Assembly: GCF_958405655.1 (NCBI RefSeq)
Contig: NZ_CATYWO010000001.1
Location: 62,001 to 126,000 of the forward strand
Source: Ralstonia condita
GTDB taxonomy: Bacteria > Pseudomonadota > Gammaproteobacteria > Burkholderiales > Burkholderiaceae
Reading direction: 5' to 3'
Length of the DNA: 64,000 nucleotides
Positions 18,369 through 26,557 of the stretch are shown here, in pieces. The number at the start of each line of letters is the position of its first letter. Position 1 is the stretch's first letter. The position numbers were made by a program, and so were the translations under genes. The notes beneath the pieces are model-generated. The model was given only the letters and a program-made list of their open reading frames with translations. It did not search any database and was not told the DNA's origin.

Positions 18369-18963
18369 GCCGCATGTCCCGCACGTTGGCGCCGATGGCT
18401 GGGTCAGCGGCACGCGCCGCCATCCGTCGCCGAATATCGACGCGCGGCCGGCAGGCATGCCGATCGATCTGATCGTGCTGCACAACATCAGCCTGCCGCC
18501 TGCGCGATCCGCAGCCGACTTCGGCACGGACGCCGTGCTCGACTTCTTCACCAACACGCTCGACTGCAGCGCGCATCCGTACTTCGATCAGTTGCGCGGC
18601 GTGCGCGTGTCGGCCCATTTCTTCATCCGCCGCACGGGCGAATGCGTGCAGTTCGCGTCGTGCGACGCGCGGGCGTGGCATGCCGGTGCATCGGACTTTT
18701 TCGGCCGCACGCGCTGCAATGATTTCTCGGTCGGCATCGAGATCGAGGGCACCGACCATTTGCCCTTCACGCACGAGCAGTACGCCGCCACGGCGTCGCT
18801 CGTCCGGGCGATCTGCGCGGCGTATCCGATTACGGCGATTGCGGGGCACTCGGACATTGCACCGGGCCGCAAGACCGATCCAGGGCCGCATTTCGACTGG
18901 GCGCATCTGCGCGCGCTCGGCGGGTTCCACGCGGCGCTGTTTCCGTATCAGCACGCGCGCTGA
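18355..18963 (+). CDS. ampD: 1,6-anhydro-MurNAc-L-alanine amidase AmpD
   Basis: Cytosolic zinc amidase of peptidoglycan recycling. The IVLHNISLPP segment (zinc ligand H43), the SAHFFIRRTGE and FSVGIEIEGTD segments, and the C-terminal GHSDIAPGRKTDPGPHFDW block with the remaining ligands are all intact. 202 residues. The ATG at 18355 (or 18361) lies inside the end of pilR, an overlap of up to 14 bp. Confidence 0.95.
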   Translation: MAMPEPHVPHVGADGWVSGTRRHPSPNIDARPAGMPIDLIVLHNISLPPARSAADFGTDAVLDFFTNTLDCSAHPYFDQLRGVRVSAHFFIRRTGECVQFASCDARAWHAGASDFFGRTRCNDFSVGIEIEGTDHLPFTHEQYAATASLVRAICAAYPITAIAGHSDIAPGRKTDPGPHFDWAHLRALGGFHAALFPYQHAR

Positions 18964-19034
18964 AGTGGAAACAGGCGGCCCCGTTGCGAGGCTGCCCGCG
19001 TCTTCCTTCCCGGCTGTCTTCCTGGTTCATCGCT

Positions 19035-19314
19035 TCAGGTGCCCATCGCGGGGTCGGACACGCCTTCCTTGCCGTTTCCATGCGACCCGCAAAGCGCCGC
19101 GTGAAGCTACCCTGCGGCACCATCATCGTGAAGTCGCACCAGTGGCCCTGGCGCGCGATCGGCCGTTGACCTTCGTGACGTCGGTGTCGGCGATGGCCTT
19201 GTCTTCCACCTTCTGCGCGCCGAGCACCGGGTCGAGCATGTAGGCGCTGAAGCGCTTCGCCTGCGCGTCGACCGACAGGGCGAGATACGCCCACAGGTTG
19301 GCGCTGAACGTCAT
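19035..19314 (-). pseudogene. Degraded gene; C-terminus resembles phospholipase C
   Basis: Reading leftwards, three frames are needed. The first (19314-19160) reads LWAYLALSVDAQAKRFSAYM and ends near DVTKVNG. The second gives ARQGHWCDFTMMVPQGSFTR and RFAGRME. The third, after a one-base slip, gives TGKEGVSDPAMGT and a TGA at 19035-19037. The last two parts match the usual tail of phosphocholine-type phospholipase C (GHWYDF, RRFAGRxETG, SDPAMG). The first part I do not recognise and it may come from elsewhere. A non-functional remnant with at least two frameshifts is inferred. Confidence 0.55.
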
Positions 19315-19799
19315 GCCCGGGGTGTCATCGCGCTTGCCGCCGCTGCCCAGGTGGCAAGCGCACCTCGCAGTCCCCGAACGTCGTCAGCGCAGCGGCCAAC
19401 GTCGTGCGCAGCGCTCGGCGCGGCTGCTGTGATTGCGCTCCCTGCAGCGCGACCGGATCGCGGGGTTGGGGCCTGTCGATCAAGTGATAGCCGCGGCAAG
19501 AATGTTGATGCGGCGATTCGGATTTCTTCAGCGTTTTCGGCGTCTGTAGAGGGGGCGTACTGCGCAGGGTGCACCAGTGCAGTGCGTGCCACCCCTATCC
19601 AGGGGACGGACGAGGTGACGTCTATCGGGCTTTTGCATTCGATAGAAAGAATTATTCTGACAAGACGTCCATTGCAATGCCGCATGCTGGCCCCGCCGAC
19701 CCGTTGTGGAGACTGGGGTAGCGGGCTTGCGGCACTGCATTCCGATTGCAAAAAAGCCTGTTCGCCCGCATCTGTCAAGACTAGGCAAACTCGATCGAT
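19315..19799. other. Gene-poor stretch upstream of nrdA
   Basis: No reading frame here shows a recognisable domain, a convincing ribosome binding site or coherent codon use. Composition is mixed, with short AT-rich patches near 19640-19660 and 19740-19760. With the remnant at its left edge it looks like decayed sequence running into the nrd control region. Confidence 0.5.
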
Positions 19800-19846
19800 C
19801 CACTATACTTGGGGTCAATCCCGGGACGAGACACTAGATGTAGTGG
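19800..19846 (+). promoter_or_regulatory. Pair of NrdR-box-like palindromes and -10 element for nrdA
   Basis: Box 1 CCACTATACTTGGGGT (19800-19815) and box 2 ACACTAGATGTAGTGG (19831-19846) resemble the NrdR consensus ACACWATATATWGTGT at about 11 and 13 of 16 positions. Their starts are 31 bp apart, about three helical turns, the usual spacing of paired NrdR boxes. Box 1 contains TATACT (19804-19809), a good -10, so NrdR bound here would block the promoter. No clear -35 hexamer is seen. Confidence 0.65.
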
Positions 19847-20019
19847 TAGCTTTCCGGGATTCTTATTTCGGCGCCACGCGGGGGCGGGCGTACGGCAGGT
19901 GAGGCCGGCGCTTGGGAGCTGAGAAAAGGCAAGGGTCTTTTCCGTCTCTTTTTCCGGCGCGGCGCAAGGGTTCGCCCCATCGGGCGAGCCGCCAATCGAA
20001 CGGTTCAACAGGAGTCCAC

Positions 20020-22992
20020 ATGCAGACGGCCCAATCCGAAATTCACTCCGGCACCGCCAATCCCACTCAATTCACGCAAAGCGCTGGCGGCACGGCCGTG
20101 GCCCCCAGCGCTGGCTACGCCGACTACAAGATCATCCGCCGCAACGGCGCGGTGGTCGGTTTCGAGCCCTCCAAGATCGCCGTGGCCGTGACCAAGGCCT
20201 TCCTCGCCGTGAATGGCGGGCAGGGCGCTGCTTCTGCGCGTGTGCGCGAGCTGGTCGAGGGCCTCACGCAGAACGTGGTGCGCGCGCTGCTGCGCAGCCG
20301 CCCGAACGGCGGCACGTTCCATATCGAAGACGTGCAGGACCAGGTGGAACTGGCCCTGATGCGCTCGGGCGAGCACGACGTGGCCCGCGCCTACGTGCTG
20401 TACCGCGAGCGCCGCGCCCAGGAGCGCGCGCAAGCCGGTGAAACCCAGCAGCAACCGGCCTTCATCGGCCTGAACGTGACCGACGGCGGCATCACCCGAC
20501 CGCTGGACATGGCGGCGCTGCGCAACGTGATCGTCTCGGCCTGCGAAGGTCTGGGCGAAGCGGTGGACCCGGAGCCGATCCTCAAGGAAACGGTCAAGAA
20601 CCTGTATGAAGGCGTGCCGATGACGCAGGTGTACGACTCGGCCATCCTGGCCGCGCGTACCCTGATCGAAAAGGACCCGGCGTACAGCCAGGTCACGGCG
20701 CGCATCCTGCTGCACACGATCCGTCGCGAAATCCTCGGCGAAGAAGTCACGCAAGCCGAAATGAGCACGCGCTACGTCGATTACTTCCCGCAGTTCATCA
20801 AGCGCGGCATCAACGCCGAACTGCTCGACGACAAGCTGGCGCAGTTCGACCTGGCCCGCCTGGGTGCCGCGCTGGACGCCTCGCGCGACTTCCAGTTCAA
20901 CTACCTCGGCCTGCAGACGCTGTACGACCGCTACTTCCTGCACATCAATGAAACCCGCATCGAGATGCCGCAGGCATTCTTCATGCGCGTGGCGATGGGC
21001 CTGGCGCTGAACGAAATCGACCGCGAAGCCCGCGCCATCGAGTTCTACCAACTGCTGTCGTCGTTCGACTTCATGTCGAGCACGCCGACGCTGTTCAACT
21101 CGGGCACGCGCCGCTCGCAGCTCTCGTCGTGCTACCTGACCACCGTGTCGGATGACCTGGACGGCATTTATGAAGCGCTGAAGGAAAACGCGCTGCTGTC
21201 GAAGTTTGCCGGCGGCCTGGGCAACGACTGGACCAACGTGCGCGCCCTCGGCTCGCACATCAAGGGCACGAACGGCAAGTCGCAAGGCGTGGTGCCGTTC
21301 CTGAAGGTGGTCAACGACACGGCAGTGGCCGTGAACCAGGGCGGCAAGCGCAAGGGCGCCGTCTGCGCGTACCTGGAAACGTGGCACCTCGACATCGAAG
21401 AATTCCTGGAACTGCGCAAGAACACCGGTGACGACCGCCGCCGCACGCACGACATGAACACGGCCAACTGGATCCCGGACCTGTTCATGAAGCGCGTGAT
21501 GGAAGGCGGCGAGTGGACGCTGTTCTCGCCGTCCACCTGCCCGGACCTGCATGACAAGGTCGGCAAGGCATTCGAGCAGGCCTACCTGGCCTATGAAGAC
21601 AAGGTCGCGCGCGGCGAGATCAAGCTCTTCAAGAAGATGCCGGCGCTGCAGCTGTGGCGCAAGATGCTGGGCATGCTGTTCGAAACCGGCCACCCGTGGA
21701 TCACGTTCAAGGATCCGTGCAACATCCGCAGCCCGCAGCAGCACGTGGGCGTGGTGCACAGCTCCAACCTGTGCACGGAAATCACGCTGAACACCAACGA
21801 CAGCGAAATCGCCGTGTGCAACCTGGGTTCGGTCAACCTGGTCGCCCACCTGGTCAAGCAGGCGGACGGCAGCGTGGTGCTCGATCACGAGAAGCTGAAG
21901 AAGACCGTGCGCACGGCCATGCGCATGCTCGACAACGTGATCGACATTAACTACTACGCGGTCAAGAAGGCACGTGATTCGAACCTGCGCCACCGTCCGG
22001 TCGGCATGGGCATCATGGGCTTCCAGGATGCGCTGCACGTGCTGCGCGTGCCGTACGCCAGCGATGCAGCGGTGCAGTTTGCCGATACCTCGATGGAAGC
22101 CGTGTGCTACTACGCCTACTGGGCGTCGACCGAGCTGGCCGAAGAGCGTGGCCGCTACAGCAGCTACAAGGGCTCGCTGTGGGATCGCGGCATCCTGCCG
22201 CAAGACTCGCTCAAGCTGCTGGCCGAAGAGCGTGGCGGCTACCTGGAAACCGACATGTCGTCGACCATGGACTGGGACAGCCTGCGCGGCCGCATCAAGC
22301 AGTACGGCATGCGCAACTCGAACTGCGTGGCGATCGCCCCGACGGCAACGATCTCCAACATCATCGGCGTGTCGGCCTGTATCGAGCCGACGTACCAGAA
22401 CCTGTACGTCAAGTCGAACCTGTCGGGCGAATTCACGGTGGTCAACGACTACCTGGTGCGCGACCTGAAGGCACGCGGCCTGTGGGACGAAGTGATGGTC
22501 GCCGACCTGAAGTACTTCGATGGCTCGCTGGCCCGCATCGACCGCATCCCGCAAGACCTGCGCGACCTGTACGCGACGGCCTTCGAGGTGGAGCCGACGT
22601 GGCTGGTGGAAGCTGCATCGCGCCGCCAGAAGTGGATCGACCAGGCGCAGTCGCTGAACATCTACATGGCTGGCGCGTCGGGCAAGAAGCTGGACGACAC
22701 GTACAAGCTGGCCTGGCTGCGTGGCCTGAAGACCACGTACTACCTGCGCACGATCGGCGCCACGCACGTCGAGAAGTCGACCGTGTCGCGCGGCACGCTG
22801 AATGCGGTGTCCTCGGGTAGTGATACAGGTGGTGTGTCGGCTGCAGGTGCATCGGGCGTGACGTCGGCCGCACCGACCAGTGCGCTGGATGCCGCCGCTG
22901 CCACCGCCCAGGCCATGCCGGAAGCCGAAGGCGCCGTGTGCACGATGCGCCCGGGCGACCCCGGTTTCGAGGAATGCGAAGCCTGCCAATAA
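20020..22992 (+). CDS. nrdA: Ribonucleoside-diphosphate reductase, alpha subunit (class Ia)
   Basis: Large subunit that reduces ribonucleotides to deoxyribonucleotides. An N-terminal ATP-cone (about residues 35-125, starting YKIIRRNGAVVGFE) gives dATP feedback. The catalytic domain holds the LFNSGTRRSQLSSCYL cysteine region, the NLCTEI segment and the PTATISNIIG block, and the tail ends in CEAC for thioredoxin/glutaredoxin re-reduction. ATG 20020 follows AACAGGAG. At 990 residues it is longer than E. coli NrdA, mainly at both ends. nrdB follows. Confidence 0.96.
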   Translation: MQTAQSEIHSGTANPTQFTQSAGGTAVAPSAGYADYKIIRRNGAVVGFEPSKIAVAVTKAFLAVNGGQGAASARVRELVEGLTQNVVRALLRSRPNGGTFHIEDVQDQVELALMRSGEHDVARAYVLYRERRAQERAQAGETQQQPAFIGLNVTDGGITRPLDMAALRNVIVSACEGLGEAVDPEPILKETVKNLYEGVPMTQVYDSAILAARTLIEKDPAYSQVTARILLHTIRREILGEEVTQAEMSTRYVDYFPQFIKRGINAELLDDKLAQFDLARLGAALDASRDFQFNYLGLQTLYDRYFLHINETRIEMPQAFFMRVAMGLALNEIDREARAIEFYQLLSSFDFMSSTPTLFNSGTRRSQLSSCYLTTVSDDLDGIYEALKENALLSKFAGGLGNDWTNVRALGSHIKGTNGKSQGVVPFLKVVNDTAVAVNQGGKRKGAVCAYLETWHLDIEEFLELRKNTGDDRRRTHDMNTANWIPDLFMKRVMEGGEWTLFSPSTCPDLHDKVGKAFEQAYLAYEDKVARGEIKLFKKMPALQLWRKMLGMLFETGHPWITFKDPCNIRSPQQHVGVVHSSNLCTEITLNTNDSEIAVCNLGSVNLVAHLVKQADGSVVLDHEKLKKTVRTAMRMLDNVIDINYYAVKKARDSNLRHRPVGMGIMGFQDALHVLRVPYASDAAVQFADTSMEAVCYYAYWASTELAEERGRYSSYKGSLWDRGILPQDSLKLLAEERGGYLETDMSSTMDWDSLRGRIKQYGMRNSNCVAIAPTATISNIIGVSACIEPTYQNLYVKSNLSGEFTVVNDYLVRDLKARGLWDEVMVADLKYFDGSLARIDRIPQDLRDLYATAFEVEPTWLVEAASRRQKWIDQAQSLNIYMAGASGKKLDDTYKLAWLRGLKTTYYLRTIGATHVEKSTVSRGTLNAVSSGSDTGGVSAAGASGVTSAAPTSALDAAAATAQAMPEAEGAVCTMRPGDPGFEECEACQ

Positions 22993-23011
22993 GTCAAAAC
23001 AGGTGTCTGCG

Positions 23012-23037
23012 GTTGCTCCCGCGCAAGCGGGGGCAAC
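23012..23037 (+). other. Strong hairpin in the nrdA-nrdB intergenic region
   Basis: GTTGCTCCCGC pairs with GCGGGGGCAAC around a GCAA tetraloop (11 bp stem, one G-T pair). No T-run follows, so it is not a simple terminator. A position between coupled genes suggests an mRNA-stabilising or attenuating element. Just downstream ACACTAG occurs twice, 12 bp apart (near 23050 and 23062). Confidence 0.5.
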
Positions 23038-23120
23038 GTGGCCTGAGCGACACTAGGCCACACTAGACGCGCGTCGCCCGGAAATCGGGTCGACGAGTCA
23101 AGAATTCAGGAGAAACACAC

Positions 23121-24332
23121 ATGCTGAGCTGGGACGACGACGTCAAACCTGCCGCACAACCCGCCGCTGCACCGCAGCCGGTGTATCAACCGCAACAGCC
23201 GCAACTGCAGTCCGTCACGCCGGACCAGGGCGGCGTTCTGCCCCCGTCGGCCACCGCGGCTGCCGGTACCGGCATCCTTGGCAACAACCCGAACGCCGCC
23301 GCCGCGCAAAGCAAGCGCCGCGTGAATGCTGCTGACAAGCGCGTCATCAATGGCGCCACCGACGTCAACCAGCTCGTGCCGTTCAAGTACAAGTGGGCGT
23401 GGGAAAAGTACCTCGCCGGCTGCGCGAACCACTGGATGCCGCAGGAAATCAACATGTCGCGCGACATCGCCCTGTGGAAAGACCCGAACGGTCTGACCGA
23501 AGACGAGCGCCGCATCATCAAGCGCAACCTGGGCTTCTTCGTGACGGCCGACTCGCTGGCCGCCAACAACATCGTGCTGGGCACATACCGCCAGATCACT
23601 GCGCCGGAATGCCGCCAGTACCTGCTGCGCCAGGCGTTTGAAGAGGCGATCCACACGCACGCCTATCAGTACATCGTTGAGTCGCTGGGCCTGGACGAGG
23701 CCGAGGTGTTCAACGCGTACCACGAGGTGCAGTCGATCCGCGACAAGGACGAGTTCCTGATCCCGTTCATCGATACGCTGACCGATCCGTCCTTCAAGAC
23801 CGGCACGCCTGAGAACGACCAGAAGCTGCTGAAGTCGCTCATCGTCTTCGCCTGCATCATGGAAGGCCTGTTCTTCTACGTCGGCTTCACGCAGATCCTG
23901 GCGATGGGCCGTCAGAACAAGATGACCGGCGCTGCCGAGCAGTACCAGTACATCCTGCGCGACGAGTCGCTGCACTGCAATTTCGGGATCGACCTGATCA
24001 ACCAGATCAAGCTCGAGAACCCGCACCTGTGGACGGCCGAGTTCAAGGCCGAGATCACGGAGCTGTTCAAGAAGGCCGTCGACCTCGAATACCGCTACGC
24101 AGAAGACACCATGCCGCGCGGTGTGCTGGGCCTGAATGCGCCGATGTTCAAGGGCTACCTGCGCTTCATCTGCAACCGCCGCTGCCAGCAGATCGGCCTG
24201 GACGCGCTGTTCCCGAACGAAGAAAACCCGTTCCCGTGGATGAGCGAGATGATCGACCTGAAGAAGGAGCGCAACTTCTTCGAGACGCGCGTGATCGAGT
24301 ACCAGACCGGCGGTGCGCTGTCCTGGGAGTGA
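23121..24332 (+). CDS. nrdB: Ribonucleoside-diphosphate reductase, beta subunit
   Basis: Ferritin-like radical subunit. It carries metal-ligand motifs EEAIHTHAY (Glu, His and, four residues on, the radical Tyr) and ILRDESLHCNFG, so this is a tyrosyl-radical class Ia R2. The first 60 or so residues are a Pro/Gln/Ala-rich extension. The C-terminus (FETRVIEYQTGGALSW) is the peptide that docks R2 onto the alpha subunit. AGGAGA precedes the ATG. 403 residues. Confidence 0.96.
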   Translation: MLSWDDDVKPAAQPAAAPQPVYQPQQPQLQSVTPDQGGVLPPSATAAAGTGILGNNPNAAAAQSKRRVNAADKRVINGATDVNQLVPFKYKWAWEKYLAGCANHWMPQEINMSRDIALWKDPNGLTEDERRIIKRNLGFFVTADSLAANNIVLGTYRQITAPECRQYLLRQAFEEAIHTHAYQYIVESLGLDEAEVFNAYHEVQSIRDKDEFLIPFIDTLTDPSFKTGTPENDQKLLKSLIVFACIMEGLFFYVGFTQILAMGRQNKMTGAAEQYQYILRDESLHCNFGIDLINQIKLENPHLWTAEFKAEITELFKKAVDLEYRYAEDTMPRGVLGLNAPMFKGYLRFICNRRCQQIGLDALFPNEENPFPWMSEMIDLKKERNFFETRVIEYQTGGALSWE

Positions 24333-24367
24333 TCTGAGCCACGCGCTCGACCCGGCATCAACGTAGA

Positions 24368-24397
24368 CAGGCGACGCACCATGCGTCGCCTGTTTGC
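24368..24397 (+). terminator. Rho-independent terminator after nrdB
   Basis: Stem CAGGCGACGCA / TGCGTCGCCTG with a 3-base loop, followed by TTTGCGTTTT. Confidence 0.8.
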
Positions 24398-24486
24398 GTT
24401 TTGGGGCGTCCATTCACGTTTGTGCGATTGCGCCGCGCCTGTCAGACATGGCACGCTGCGGCTACCACTGCCCCCGGATTCCCGCC

Positions 24487-25569
24487 ATGACGGTCGAAGC
24501 CTTCTTCTCGCAGACCTACGATGAAGCGCGCAGCAAGTTCCTCGCCGCCGCACAGAGCCGGGGGCTTCGCATCGAGCGTCATCTGCATCCGGATGTGGTC
24601 GGGCCATCCGGTGAGCAGCTTTCCATCGATACCGCGCTGCTCGCGCCGGCGCAGGCCCAGACGCTGCTGATCGTCACCTCCGGCGTCCATGGTGTGGAGG
24701 GGTTCTGCGGCTCCGGTTGCCAGACCGGCCTGCTGCAAGACGACGAACTGTTCGCGCGGCTGGCGGCTGCCAACGTAGCGCTGCTGCTGGTGCATGCGGT
24801 CAACCCGTACGGGTTTGCACACTTGCGGCGCGTGAATGAAGACAACGTTGACCTGAACCGCAACAGCGTCGACTTTGCCGAAGCCGCGTCCGCCAACCCG
24901 GCGTATCTCGAGGTCGATCCGCTGCTGCTGCCGCGCACGTGGCCGCCCAGCCAGGCGGATCAGGCAGCGTTGCAGCACTACATGGTCACCCGCGGCGAAA
25001 AAGCCCTGCAAGACGCCGCAACGAGCGGCCAATACCGCGTGCCGGACGGTATGTTCTACGGCGGCAGCGCGCCGTGCTGGAGCACGCTGCAGATGCGCGG
25101 GATCGTGTCGCGGCACGCGGCCGGCATGTCGCGCCTGGTGTGGATCGACCTGCATACCGGGCTCGGCCACTACGGCCACGGCGAGAAGATCTTCAACAGC
25201 CCCGATCCCGCCGAACTTGAGCGTGCCATGCGCACGTGGGGTGCCGATGTTCGACCGATTGCTGCAGCGGGTTCGGTCTCGTCGGTCGTCAAGGGCGATC
25301 TGGTCGGCATCGCGTACGAACTGCTGCCTGGCATCGAGAAGACCTGCGTGACGCTGGAGTTCGGTACGCTCGCGCCGCTGGCGGTGCTGCAGGCGCTGCG
25401 CGCCGACCATTGGCTGCATCGCCATCCGGAGCAGAGCGCTGCGCAGCAGGCCGGCATCCGCAAGGGGCTACGCGATGCGTTTTATTGCGACGTGCCGGAA
25501 TGGAAGGGGATGGTCTACGCGCAGACGCGCATGGCTGTATTGCAAGCCGTGGCGCGGGTTTCCGGCTAG
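24487..25569 (+). CDS. DUF2817 / M14-like metallopeptidase-fold protein
   Basis: 360 residues. The N-terminal region has SGVHGVEGFCGSG, then NPYGFAHLRRVNEDNVDLNRN, reminiscent of the HxxE and NPDG/NRN segments of M14 carboxypeptidases, then WIDLHTGLGHYGHGE. This layout fits DUF2817, a putative cytosolic zinc carboxypeptidase-like family; the substrate is unknown. ATG 24487 (MTVEAFFSQTYDEA) is chosen because upstream codons show no homology. It converges on the exporter gene with a 4-base overlap of stops. Confidence 0.8.
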   Translation: MTVEAFFSQTYDEARSKFLAAAQSRGLRIERHLHPDVVGPSGEQLSIDTALLAPAQAQTLLIVTSGVHGVEGFCGSGCQTGLLQDDELFARLAAANVALLLVHAVNPYGFAHLRRVNEDNVDLNRNSVDFAEAASANPAYLEVDPLLLPRTWPPSQADQAALQHYMVTRGEKALQDAATSGQYRVPDGMFYGGSAPCWSTLQMRGIVSRHAAGMSRLVWIDLHTGLGHYGHGEKIFNSPDPAELERAMRTWGADVRPIAAAGSVSSVVKGDLVGIAYELLPGIEKTCVTLEFGTLAPLAVLQALRADHWLHRHPEQSAAQQAGIRKGLRDAFYCDVPEWKGMVYAQTRMAVLQAVARVSG

Positions 25570-26486
25570 CTCTGGATGGGTTTGGGTGCCCGCACCGTCA
25601 GCGCGCATCCCGCCGACGCAGCGATGATGGCAACAATGGCCGCCCACTGCCGCCCGGTCAGTTGCTCGTGCAGCACGATCGCCCCGGCCAGCGCGCCGAT
25701 GGCCGGCTCCAGGCTCAGCAGCACAGAGAACGTCTTGCCGGGCAGATGCTTGAGCGCGACCATTTCGAGCGAATACGGGATGGCGCTCGACAGCAGCCCG
25801 ATGCCCAGCCCCGCCAGCATGAGCGACGGCGCCAGCAGCGCCGACCCTGCCTGCGCCACTCCGAACGGAATCGCAAACAGCGCGCCCACGGTCATGCCGA
25901 GCGACGTTGCCTGCCCCGCGTGCAAGCCACCCAGATTCTTGCCCGTCAGGATATACAGCGCCCAGCACACCCCCGCCGCCAGCGCATAGGCCGCGCCCAG
26001 ATGGTCAACTTGTCCGACCGACTTGTCGGCAACCGTCAGCATCAGCAGGCCCACGACCGCCAGCCCGATCCACACGAAGTCGAGCATGCGGCGCGACAGC
26101 AGCACGGCCAGCACCAGCGGCCCCGTGAATTCGATGGCGATCGCAATGCCGATCGGCAATCGCTGCAATGACAGATAGAACAACAGGTTCATGCTCGCCA
26201 GCGTGACGCCGTAGAGCGCCACGCGGCCGGCGTCTGCACGGCTCAAGGGCAGCCGCCACGGCCGCCACACTGCCAGCAGGATCGCCGCGCCGATGGTGAT
26301 CCGATAGGTGACCGTGCCCGCCGCGCCGAGCGCCGGAAACAGCGTCTTGGCAAACGAGTTGCCGAGGCAGACCGAGGCCATCGATCCCATCAGCGCAAGA
26401 ATCGGTATCCAGGGAGACGATGTGGCAGGGGTGGCGGAAGCAGTAGCAGAGGAGGGCATGGAGGGCGGCGGCGAGGGCAACGCCAT
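25566..26486 (-). CDS. rhtA: EamA-family exporter, RhtA-like
   Basis: Drug/metabolite transporter with about ten membrane helices in two EamA repeats. FTGPLVLAVLLSRR, a conserved loop in the first repeat, and SSAIPYSLEMVALKHLP and LSLEPAIGALAGAIVLHEQL in the second match RhtA, the threonine/homoserine exporter. 306 residues with a Ser/Pro/Ala-rich cytosolic N-terminus. Substrate is inferred from family likeness only. Confidence 0.82.
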   Translation of the reverse strand: MALPSPPPSMPSSATASATPATSSPWIPILALMGSMASVCLGNSFAKTLFPALGAAGTVTYRITIGAAILLAVWRPWRLPLSRADAGRVALYGVTLASMNLLFYLSLQRLPIGIAIAIEFTGPLVLAVLLSRRMLDFVWIGLAVVGLLMLTVADKSVGQVDHLGAAYALAAGVCWALYILTGKNLGGLHAGQATSLGMTVGALFAIPFGVAQAGSALLAPSLMLAGLGIGLLSSAIPYSLEMVALKHLPGKTFSVLLSLEPAIGALAGAIVLHEQLTGRQWAAIVAIIAASAGCALTVRAPKPIQS

Positions 26487-26557
26487 AGCATAGCCGCGCG
26501 GGGCAGAGCGAACGTGACGTCCTCGGCCGCGCGGGCGGGTTTTCTTGCCTGGGCGCC

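Noticed and set aside
20005..22989. Minus-strand 994-residue frame opposite nrdA
   Set aside because: Its His/Arg/Val/Leu-biased sequence has no domains and mirrors nrdA codons; nrdA is unmistakable.
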